A DNA stretch of 64,000 nt from Istiophorus platypterus (lineage: Eukaryota; Chordata; Actinopteri; Istiophoriformes; Istiophoridae). The position numbers and the translations under genes were made by a program. This document shows positions 48,101 to 56,900 of this stretch, piece by piece. Position 1 is the stretch's first letter; every line of letters begins with the position of its first letter. The notes under the pieces were generated by a model, which saw nothing but the letters and a program-made list of their open reading frames with translations, searched no databases and had not been told where the DNA came from. The DNA is taken from positions 7,741,501 through 7,805,500 of the forward strand of contig CM029120.1 of NCBI GenBank assembly GCA_016859345.1, given 5' to 3'.

Positions 48101-51100
48101 TAATGCTTTGTATACCAGGATGCAAATTTTGAATTTAGGAGACATTTTTGTGTCCACATGTTCTCTTCTTTCAGCTCCAAAGATACATGCACGTCTTACC
48201 TGGCGGACATGATGGCGTACTGGTCTTTCCCCATGCAGATGTCCTGTGTGATGTAGGCATTGTTGTCACATGACACCCCTGGGGCGGTGTAATTGGGCTG
48301 GCAGACGGTGAGGAAGAAAGGGGCGTGGTAACCGGTAGCTAGCTGGATGACATCTGTCACCAGGGCTGTTGCCAGGAGACCGAACACATGAACACCTGAG
48401 GGAGGGAGATAGGTAATAGATGGAGATGGTAAGGCAGCCTTTGTAAATATATTATAAGCCCCTGGTGGCTTCCTGACATTGAGCTGTTCACTTTTGAATA
48501 CCTGCAGTCGAAAACAGCGTTTGCGTTCGCTCCGACAACCTGAAGTGACACCACAAGCCTTCAGCTTTTTTTTGCATTATGAAGATTTTCCACAGACAGT
48601 GAAGTTTGGCAAGGTGAATTAATTACTCTTTTCACTTCAAAGCTCAAAGTCTGCCCCAAGATATTTCCAGCGAAGAACAACATCATGCCTATTTTATTCC
48701 ATGTCACCCTTCATTTAATGCATGTAATTAGCTTATTTCCCCGCTCTAAAAATTGGAATAAAGTTGGGAGCACAATAATTTGTCTGAACAGAAACTGATT
48801 TTCATCTTAATATCAGCTTTTTATTCTTAACTACTAATAGCAGTTTGTAACAATCTTAATGCTGTGGGTAAGATAAGACCAAGATATATCTGGGTACCTG
48901 TTCATTTTCAACAACCTTACTTTGAAGGGCTCCTCCATCCGTTGACCATATGCATAATTCATTTTTGTTATTTGGACCATGATAACATTTAGTAAAGTAG
49001 ACATGAAACGTAATGCATTGTTCACCTCTGGAGGAAAAACATTTCTGCCTCAAATGAAAACACTTCCGAGAAAAAACACATTCGAGCCTCTTGCAATGCA
49101 GTTGCCGATTAACTTAAATACACTTCACCAGGATCCAATTCAGTGAGGTGTTGGTTTTGGATCATGTTATATAAATGCAGATTATAGTGCAGTGCAGTGC
49201 TCCTCCTCATCACCAGCTGAATACGTATCTATGGGGAAATACTGCTATATGACAAGCTATGAGCTTAATAAGACTCTAAAAGATGGTCCCGGGTACAATC
49301 TACACCACAACTATTGTTACATCCACTACCAGCAATGTGCCCTGTCAAGGTTTTTCCTGAGCAAACCTCAACCCTATTCACTATCTGTTAGATGTTGTGC
49401 ATTAGAATTAACTCCTTCACCCCCCCCACACACACACACACACACACCCACCAAAAAAACCCAGAAAAATGTGGAAATTGGACATACCGACAAAACGCAC
49501 AGTTCGGCGTAGGAAGGAGTTGAAGCTGCAGCCTCCAGCATTGATGCTACTTTCTGACTTGGGGCACGTCTTCAGCTTGGATTGCATGCAGTACATCAGT
49601 CCCTCTCCCATCATTATCTATTGACAGAAGGAGAAAAGTGGGTTAAAAGTCAGAAAAAGACGAGCGAGGAAAGAGTGGAAAGGGAACAGTTTTGTAATTA
49701 TACCGTCTGTAATGTTGGATACTCTGAAAACAGAAAATGGACAGAGAGGGAGAGGGGTTAAAGTGTTATGTCAGATATTCCATGTCTGTGATCGTGATCT
49801 ACAGTGAGACAGCCACGGCGAGAGAATGGAGGCAAGGTGCTATCGGATAGTGATCACTTCCAATCAGAGTGATAGATGAGAGCCGGAGAGGTCTGCTCGT
49901 TTCCATGCTGCTGATGGATTAGTGTGTGTGTCTGTGTGTGCATTGACTGGGGGGGGGGCTGGGTTGTGTTTGATGGTGTGCATTGGAATGTCAGGTGTGT
50001 ATTTATCAATGTGTTTATTGATTCTGCATTTCTGAGAGGAGACTGAATTTGCTTTGTGAGTGTCCGAGAAGCTGTACTTTTGCACATTAGTGCGATTTGT
50101 GTGTTTGCCTTTACTTGTGCGTTTTCCAGTGTGTAGCACTCACGACCTCCAACTTCCTCAAAACCCCAGATACACATTAGGCCACTGATCCTCTGTGATA
50201 AGATTTTATCCTGGTGGCTCCAATATGACAAGATTTTGTTGTCATAAAACTAGTCCCTTTTACATGAACAATGGATTAAATGCCGCTCAGTGGCAAATCC
50301 ACAGGGAATTACCTCAGCAAGCTTTTTAGCTTTGTTAAGCTTATTGTGACGGTGGTTCAGCCTGCAAATTCTGCTCTCCCTCCATTTTCCAGCAGTGTTT
50401 ATTTGTTTACAGCTCGCAGCCCCACACCAAATGGCAATGTTAGCGACTAGCTATAGTGAGGCAAGTCAAGGGACTAAGGATCTAAGGATCAAAGTATTTT
50501 TGGAGGAATTGGAGGAGACCGAAACAGGCTGAAAGTTAGAGCAGATGGGTGTCTGGAGACGTGATTCCATGTGAATGCTAATATTCCTCCGTATGTACTG
50601 CAAGTGTGAACAGGCAAATATTTACGGTTTAGCCAAAAATAATTCATATTGGTAATGACGAGATGTGTTTTTCTTCTAACCAAAATGGCCTATAAAATGC
50701 TCAGCTTTTAATAATTATGTATGCTGCTAAACATTTGATGGAGTAGTCAGTAGAACTTTAGAAGAATGATTTAAATTTTTGTTCTTGCTACTTTGAAATT
50801 TTTCTGACTAAATATTTACGCTCCCAGTCACTGGAACTACTGACTTATGCAGATACTCTAGGTATTTATCCGCAGTTGCTATGTGGAAGTTGACTGATTT
50901 GACTTAATTTCTTTGTAATGAAAGTACACAAAAGAAAATTTATGGTAAAGCCGTCACCTCTGACAGAAGTTGCCTCTTAATCCCACAGAGATCTATGAAT
51001 TGAACAAAGTTAGTGTAAGACTGTTGAACATACATTCAAACCCTAAGCAGAGACAAGGTAGCCAACATTTTGTCTGAGTCAGAATGATAAGGAAAAGTAG

Positions 51101-51827
51101 CTATATGAAAGTAATCCTTTACACTTTCCGTCATATCGCAGGGGACTCCCTTCAGTCCCCATCAACAACCCTCAGGTGTGTGTGTGTGTGTGATGGACTT
51201 ACGGATGCTGCTGGACCAGCGAAGGCCAAACTCAGCAGCATCAACAGGGGGATGAGCTCATCGCCCGTCTCTATGTAGGGCATGGAGAGGTCGCGGTCAT
51301 GGCAACGGAAGCCCACCATTGCCGGGGACAACACATCTGTCAGCTCCAGGAAGTAAAGGGACACCAAGGAGGACAGGACAATGGGGAGCTAGACAGCCAT
51401 GTACACACACAAATATACACATGCCCAACACAAAGACAAGGACAAGGCAAAGAGTTACTGCCATTTAATATTTGCTTGGAAAGGGCTGATTAATCCAGTG
51501 TTTGTGCTCAACTCTTACAACAATAACCAATACACACCCTTGAATACACACATGGGCAAAGAGAAACATCAAATTATGCTTTATTAGAGTTTGATGCATC
51601 TAGATGCAATCAATATAAAACGCTTGAAATTTTTATGAGTCTATAAAATGAGTCACCTTGTGAATCAGTAGATGTAGTGAGTCATGTTGGCCAAGCGTTG
51701 CTAAATAAAAAGGTTGATTCATCGATACATCCCAATCTACACATACCTCGACAAAATAAAAGCATGGCAGCAACGTAATGCTGTCTTTCGGTGGTTTCTT
51801 CTTGGCTTTGTTTTTGGGGGAAGTCAT
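41175..51827 (-). CDS. plppr3: Phospholipid phosphatase-related protein 3 (PRG-2), whole spliced gene
   Basis: A neuronal multipass membrane protein of the LPP-related (plasticity-related gene) family. Eight coding exons join in frame: 51747-51827, 51203-51388, 49488-49617, 48200-48395, 46826-46883, 44363-44536, 42579-43412 and 41175-42101 (861 residues, against about 718 in human as I recall). The core (residues 1 to about 278) has six hydrophobic segments and the family strings TLLPCFYFVE, LSMPYIET, LATGYHAPFFLTVC and KTFPSQHATL. Tail blocks SPMGKET-type MVTFSNTLPR, PPLVHIPEE, RAKWLSLTE and IVTIDAHAPHHPVV select PLPPR3 over PLPPR4. The catalytic LPP motifs are altered (PSQH for PSGH; TQ for SR before RSHPIDV), so it is expected to be enzymatically inactive, as is accepted for this family. 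The tail carries a long proline-rich repeat. Start: ATG directly after an AG acceptor, homologous to the human start region. Confidence 0.95.
41310..41666 (-). repeat. plppr3: Proline-rich coding tandem repeat in plppr3
   Basis: About 119 residues (roughly 699-817 of the protein). They are made of PPPPP blocks and about ten imperfect units of the type HPSS-HMPPPP or HPSPSPMLPP, usually 11-13 residues long. Human PLPPR3 as I recall it has no such tract, which explains most of the extra length. Confidence 0.85.
42102..42578 (-). other. plppr3: plppr3 intron between exons 7 and 8
   Basis: AT-rich intron. No feature seen beyond the splice sites. Confidence 0.8.
42579..43412 (-). CDS. plppr3: plppr3 coding exon 7, proximal cytoplasmic tail
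   Basis: Encodes 278 residues from AVYAVGNFKASEED to VPNTQPNQPPSQQRVTQ. It carries the conserved tail blocks LKRASADVELLA, MVTFSNTLPR, RHMTFHVPFDPQRSRQL, SLYPTVQ, LVHIPEE and RAKWLSLTE. A Glu/Gly/Asp-rich stretch (about 42845-42920) sits where mammals have a polyglutamate box. The donor GTGCAG is not a strong consensus, but frame and homology support it. Confidence 0.93.
43413..44362 (-). other. plppr3: plppr3 intron between exons 6 and 7
   Basis: Contains an A-run at about 43857-43876. No repeat family or exon was recognised. Confidence 0.8.
44363..44536 (-). CDS. plppr3: plppr3 coding exon 6
   Basis: Encodes 58 residues, MYFNASISSTTKLLKPLLVF to YLIGAGIGVYL, the last two membrane segments. 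The motif C3 counterpart reads TQITQHRSHPIDV, with the catalytic SR replaced by TQ. It has a tgcag acceptor and a GTCAGT donor, phase 0. Confidence 0.95.
44537..46825 (-). other. plppr3: plppr3 intron between exons 5 and 6
   Basis: About 2.3 kb. Its distal part is occupied by the foldback repeat at 44750-45325. The rest is unique-looking with no coding signal. Confidence 0.8.
44750..45325. repeat. Foldback (inverted-arm) dispersed repeat family B
   Basis: The left arm (about 44750-44945) and right arm (about 45108-45325) are imperfect reverse complements. Left 'accactct' pairs with right 'gagagtggta'. Left 'aaacagctaaactggctcc' pairs with right 'gagccagtttagctgttt'. Left 'ctaccagcagctct' pairs with right 'agaggtgctggtgg'. 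The spacer is about 160 nt. A single arm of the same family sits at 10440. I recall this as a common teleost noncoding element. Confidence 0.7.
46826..46883 (-). CDS. plppr3: plppr3 coding exon 5 (58 nt)
   Basis: Short exon encoding KTFPSQHATLSGFAAVYIS. It contains the motif equivalent to phosphatase motif C2, with Q in place of the G of PSGH. It has a cgcag acceptor and a GTAAGC donor, phase 0 at the end. Confidence 0.93.
46884..48199 (-). other. plppr3: plppr3 intron between exons 4 and 5
   Basis: About 1.3 kb. No repeat or gene recognised. Confidence 0.8.
48200..48395 (-). CDS. plppr3: plppr3 coding exon 4
   Basis: Encodes VHVFGLLATALVTDVIQL, LATGYHAPFFLTVCQPNYT (an N-glycosylation sequon NYT in the extracellular loop) and DICMGKDQYAIMSA plus two bases of arginine. 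The donor is GTAAGA, phase 2. Confidence 0.95.
48396..49487 (-). other. plppr3: plppr3 intron between exons 3 and 4
   Basis: About 1.1 kb with a (CA)n run and C-run at about 49420-49448 close to the exon 3 donor. No gene seen. Confidence 0.8.
49488..49617 (-). CDS. plppr3: plppr3 coding exon 3
   Basis: Encodes IMMGEGLMYCMQSKL to SSINAGGCSFNSFLRRTVRFV plus one base of a glycine codon. It is an intracellular loop of the core. A (GT)n and G-run lie 40-75 nt downstream of its GTATGT donor. Confidence 0.95.
49618..51202 (-). other. plppr3: plppr3 intron between exons 2 and 3
   Basis: About 1.6 kb with a G-run at 49950-49959 and a (GT)n patch near 49922-49940 and 51178-51191. No gene seen. Confidence 0.8.
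51203..51388 (-). CDS. plppr3: plppr3 coding exon 2
   Basis: Encodes 62 residues, LPIVLSSLVSLYFLELTD to LLSLAFAGPAAS, covering the first extracellular loop (RDLSMPYIET) and the second membrane segment. It has a ctag acceptor and a GTAAGT donor, phase 0. A (TG)n run on plus (about 51178-51191) starts 11 nt into the following intron. Confidence 0.95.
51747..51827 (-). CDS. plppr3: plppr3 coding exon 1
   Basis: Encodes 27 residues: a lysine-rich cytoplasmic N-terminus, then PKDSITLLPCFYFVE at the start of the first membrane segment. The donor is GTATGT in phase 0. The ATG follows 'ccccaag', a weak acceptor, so a noncoding upstream exon is likely. Confidence 0.92.
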
Positions 51828-53638
51828 CTTGGGGTGGGCCCAGTCGCAGCCTATTGGGATAACAGATTGCAAAGAGATGTCAGGCGTTTCAGAGCACTCT
51901 CATTATTTCCAACCATCAATATTCTGAAAGCAAACTTCTGCCAGGCCTCGACTTATTGGAAAGAAACATGCTCAAAAAGTTTTCAAAGGCTGGTTTAAGG
52001 CTGAAAGGTTATCTAATACACAAATTAAAATTAATTAGTTTGAATAGTGATACCTTGTGTAAACACCTTAATATGTATTATGAGATTTTCTGTTATAGTT
52101 TTGCTTGGTAATGAGGTGTGTTATTAGATTTTGCATACCCGTGCACAGAGACACCTTCAGTGATTAAGCGTACAGTACATTTAATAACCACATTCAGTAA
52201 TGCACTCAGACAGAGAAACACACACACACACAGGGATATTAACATGCAGTATGTTGAAAAGTGAAGGTTAGTGAAGGGCATGGTGAAATCTACAACACAA
52301 AGAGATTTTGCTCTGATTCAAAAAGGGAGCGCCTTGACTTTAAAACAGGTATTTCACACTGAATTCATAAATCCCAAACACTCAGACATATACTTATAGG
52401 CACATGCCTCCTGCCAATAGTAACTGTAGTCAATTGGGGGGCCTCGGAAGGGAGTAAGAGCCAAGGGCCCAGGTGGAAAACTAAACAGAGTTAAATATTC
52501 ACAGCTGTCCCTACAGCTCCCTATTTCCCCCAAACTCTGCCTGAATTTTCCATCTTTGTATCTCTGTCTTCTTCCGACTTCCCTCCTCTCTCACTCCTTC
52601 TACCTCTCCCACCTCTATGTGCCCCCTTTTTACTTAGTGCTTTTTCTCGATCACTTTCCATTTAACGCCCGTGTCCACCGACCTGCCTTCATTTCAGCCA
52701 CGGCTTCCTCTTTACAACTGTCCTGCTCCACCCTCTGTCACAGTCTTGCTGACCCAACTAAAATGATTCACACTATTTAGAATTGGTTTTCATTGGAAAG
52801 TGCAATTACGAGTAGAAAATGTCATTTACACAATTTCCCTTTGTTGGCACACAAATGGTAACATTAAAGAAGAATGAATATGAGCACAAAATCAGCTTAT
52901 GTGAAGCTTTCATCCAAAAATACTATATTTCACTCATACTCATATTGGCTAAAAGCTGTCTCGTCATCTCTAAAAATTTCTGCCTCTGTCATCTTTTAGC
53001 TCTCTGTACTTCTGTGCCTCAGTTCCACTGTTCTTTACTCAAATTTTGTTTAGCTTCGCTTATTCCTGTCTCAGTGGCCTTCACATTCCTTTCTCCTCAT
53101 CATTGTCTACAAATCCCTGCCTATGCTTTTTCTACCTTTCTCCAGCTGTCCTTCTTTCTTTACACCTTACTACCTCTTCCCCCTTTTTCAACTCCCTCAG
53201 TCTGTCTCTTTCGCTACAAGATAAGAGGCCCTGACCCTGAGGCAGTGTAAGGCAAAGAGAATCGAAGACTTCTACAGTCTAATTTCCATGACTGCTGGAA
53301 AGGGAGAGGAGGAGAGGAGGAGAGGAGAAAAGAGGAGAGTAGAGGAGAGGAGAAAAGCATAGAAAAGCATAGATCAAAGACATACAGAGGAAAGATGATA
53401 GAAAAAACAAAAAACGGAGGAGTGTAGCTCAAGTGGGTGCATGTATGTATGTACATGTCTGATGGGGGTGGGGGGTGGATTGTGTTGAGGATCAGAAACA
53501 GGGAGGATATTGGGATGGATGGATTCCAGTGTGACTAAAAGCAGCTTAGGAAGATGCTGGGTCCTGGGTCTCACTCTCTCAGCTGCATGGTCTCAGTGAC
53601 CTACTCCAATCGGCATTTAAAACTCACCCCAACTCATA

Positions 53639-53669
<31 letters not shown>

Positions 53670-53817
53670 TGCACACACGCACACACACATGCACACACAT
53701 ACAGCCACACACACACAGAATGAGCCTCTTTAAAGGAAAAAGGGGGGCTCGTTTATCTATCACACCAGCATTTGTCCTCTGGGGCATGTCCTATGTGTAT
53801 GTGTGTGAGTGAGTGTT

Positions 53818-53864
<47 letters not shown>

Positions 53865-53944
53865 TAGAGAGCGTGCGCGACTGCAAGATGTCTGTAGTCT
53901 GAATGTCTGCTTGTGCTTGCAAACATGGGGGACAAATTAAAGGA

Positions 53945-54225
53945 AGCCCCAATATGAAGCCTCTTGGGCAACCACAAATCTCCAGGACAGCTGCAATGGC
54001 AAATGTTCTATAAGAGTCTCAAACTCTACTGAAGGGTTTAAGACCACTCTTCTAGAAGAATCCCTTGTGTGGTGTTTGTTGATAGACGCTGGAGAATACT
54101 GTCCAACATATCGATCCAAAATCCCCCACAGGTGCTCAGATGAGTTGAGATCTTGTAAATGCAAAGGCCATGGCACAGGATTTACATCATGGTTATACTC
54201 TGCCTGAAGGCATCTGCATTCATTA
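53945..54225 (-). mobile_element. Tc1/mariner transposase remnant
   Basis: The minus-strand frame contains VPWPLHLQDLNSSEHLWGIL, the degenerate counterpart of the Tc1 block WP-QSPDLNPIEHLWGILDR. Then come DRYVGQYSP and VEFETLIEHLP, matching the C-terminal end of fish Tc1-like transposases. The Asp of the PDLNP context is kept as QDLN. The N-terminal DNA-binding half, the first catalytic residues and terminal inverted repeats were not found, so it is a dead fragment. Confidence 0.7.
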
Positions 54226-54354
54226 GGTTTTTCCACTAATTTATGCAGTTTTTGTCACTTTTCTGTACATTATAGCCTACTTTAGCACTTATAACACACC
54301 TGACTATTGAATAATACAGCCATGCACAGTGCAGAAACAATCAGACTATTATTA

Positions 54355-54640
54355 CATTAGTCAACGGACAGAAAATTATCCCGCAGCTACACTACTTTGA
54401 TAATTCTTCATTCCTCAAGCAAAAATGTCAAATATAACCTAGTTTCAACTGCTTTGAATATGTTAATTTGCAGCTTTTCTTTTCTTTTCGTTGTGCGATA
54501 GTAAACTCGATATCCTCGGGTTTTTGACTGTTGATCTACATTTTTCATTAATTTATGATATATTAAAAACAACCTATCTAATTGTTTTCTAATAACTAAT
54601 CCATTAAATCGTGAAAATCATCAGCAGATTACATCACAAT
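54355..54640 (-). repeat. Dispersed repeat family A, copy 4
   Basis: Landmarks on plus are 'acagaaaattatcccgcagc' (54368), 'caagcaaaaatgtcaaatat' (54416), 'gatagtaaactcgatatcct', 'gggtttttgactgttgatc' and 'aatcatcagcagattacatc'. Same orientation as the 15190 copy. Confidence 0.6.
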
Positions 54641-55267
54641 GAAAAAACTTAGTAGCAGCGGCCTGATACTTTAATAGATGCTTTTGAACTTTAGGGGTTA
54701 TACATATATCATGCCTGCTATGTCTTTTGATGTACAAAAAGATAAATCTTTCTTTTGCCTAACTGTTTATTAAATTTCAAATAAGGCTTGTAACGGTACC
54801 AGTCCAGCTGACGTGCTCTTAAGGAAATACATTATTAATATTTTCACGACATTATCATGATCTGAATTTTTGCACAGTGTTTGCACAGATCCCACAAAGT
54901 TCTGCTTCTGTATGGGCAATGAAAAAAAATCGGTATAGCTTTCACCACATTACTAATTAGTATAGGATAGTACAGTAAAGTGTGCCTTATAGCATAGCAT
55001 AACATTAAAATGGAGCATGGCATCTCCCTTCAGGCCATTGACTAAGCATTAAAGCCAGAACGCAGACTGAATGGATGCCGCTGCTTTTTTTTATTTTATG
55101 ACTCCTGTTCACAATGACTTGAGGGTGAATCAAGGAGGAGACCATTAAGAGTAACAGGACAGCTTATCTATCTTCCATCCACGTTCACAAGTACTCTCCC
55201 ATCCACCAACAAAGTTGCTGTGCTGCCTATTGCTAGAGCCACACGCTGCAGGGCCCTCTGCAGCCGA

Positions 55268-55284
55268 GGGGGGGGGGGGGGGGG
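55268..55284 (+). repeat. G17 homopolymer
   Basis: Seventeen consecutive G on plus, between GC-rich flanks. Confidence 0.9.
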
Positions 55285-55456
55285 CATAAAGGGCTGCGTG
55301 TTCCCCATGGCGTGGAGGAGGAGGGTAACGTAAAGAACTCAACAACCCTTATATCCCTGAGAAATAGTTCAAGTGGGGCCGTTTGCTTTGGACGCCGTTT
55401 CCTCAAAATCATCATCTATTGCAGGTTAAGTTCATACGCAGATTTTTAATACCTAC

Positions 55457-55487
<31 letters not shown>

Positions 55488-55639
55488 GCATACACTTTAC
55501 CACTATATGAAGCCAGAGCATCATGATGCTGTATGAAAATGACTAATGATAACATAGATGTTACTCCTCCGCAAGCAGAAATCGGCAGATTGCGTATGAG
55601 ATCATCAATTATGGAAACGTGAGGACCATGTGCTGATTT

Positions 55640-56900
55640 TTATTTTATTTTTCTTCCCCTCGCTCGCCTCCCAGCCAGTGCCAGGAGGAGGACCGGTGGG
55701 ATGCTGGGGAGGAGAGCCGGACAGCCCGAGCACTCACCTCTGTCCCGGGGGCTCCGCGAATTCACCGAGTCCCGTCGCCCCCTTCCCCCCCGGCGTGGTC
55801 GTGCGTGCTGCTCCAGTTTTGCGGTGCGCCGTCCCTTTAATCCATCTCCCCCGAGTCAGCCCCCGAAATCCGTAGCACCAGCCCACCCGCCCCCAGTGAT
55901 GTTTAGAGAGCGCTCCGGCTGTGAGGGTATTCCGGGATCACTGACGGAGACCGGGAGAACGAGGCTGGATGGGAGTGAGTGGGGAGACCTGCGGAGGAGG
56001 AGGAGCGGGGATGGCGAGAGGAGAGGGGAGAGAGGAGAGAGGAGAGAGGGGAGGGTTGCTGATGGTGGCACTTGCTGGTAGGGCGCTCCTCTCCCTTCTA
56101 TTTCCTGGCTTTGGAAAAGTGAGAGCTTCACGTGCTGTCCAGCCGGTTTCCTTCCCCTATATGTGCACCTGCAGGTTTTTCCTTATTTTCTCCAGAAATA
56201 TCTGATCACAAATCAATGTGAAATTAAAAAAAAAAGAAAAAGAAAAAGAAAAAGAAAAGAAAAAAGCTTATTTTCTATGCAAGGCATCCGTCACGCGGTT
56301 TTAGGGTACGCAGTCAGCTTTACGGCGCGCACATACATACACAAAGACATGGGGGGCGAGCGGGGGTGCGGAGGAGGAGGAGGAGGAGGAGGAAGAGGAA
56401 GGGGGGGAGGTTGTGTTACAAGGGGAGGAGAGAGTGTGGTGTGCGCCGCTTATGGTGGGGGGAGGAGACAGTCTGGTCCGCACTTCTCCCCTTCCTTCCC
56501 TTCCCTGCTGAATTCCTGTTTCGGGGCTACCGCCGAGAGGAGACCGAGACAAAGGGGCGCATTTCGGAATGCGTGTGCGTGCGTGTGCGGAGAGGAAAAG
56601 CGGCCTGCGCATGTGTGCGTAAAAGCGAGAGGAGGGGGGGGGGCGGTATATCGGGGGCGACCTCATATCCATAACCTGGAGCCAGTTTAACTGTGATTAA
56701 AATATTAGTCTCGCCCTCGTGCGTCAGTATATACCGCCAGGTCCGTTGGTTTGACCCCGAACTTCTACTTTTCCAGGGACGATGGCTCAGATGCCTCGGC
56801 CTTTGTTTACTTTAGAAGGGTGTGGCAGGCGTCTGAGCACACGGATGCTTTCGGACACCCCCCCCCAAACTCCGGAGGATCCGGTGCGGGGAGGCTCGGA
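55640..56900 (-). promoter_or_regulatory. plppr3: CpG-rich segment, likely plppr3 promoter and 5' UTR exon
   Basis: Dense CpG and GC-rich sequence upstream of plppr3. A consensus minus-strand donor (GAG/GTGAGT) ends a candidate exon at 55738. GGA-rich runs (55995-56055, 56367-56402), an (AAAAAG)n run (about 56227-56262) and a G-run near 56633-56643 lie within it. The assignment rests on position and orientation only. Confidence 0.55.

Larger units (their letters stand above)
51828..55737 (-). other. plppr3: plppr3 intron 1 (inferred)
   Basis: Inferred from the acceptor abutting the first coding exon and the GTGAGT donor at 55737. It holds a pyrimidine-rich stretch at 52500-53220, a GAGGA-rich patch at 53296-53360, (CA)n at 53647-53720, (GT)n at 53821-53850, a Tc1 fragment, a family A repeat, a G-run and (CA)n at about 55458-55482. 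Confidence 0.5.
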
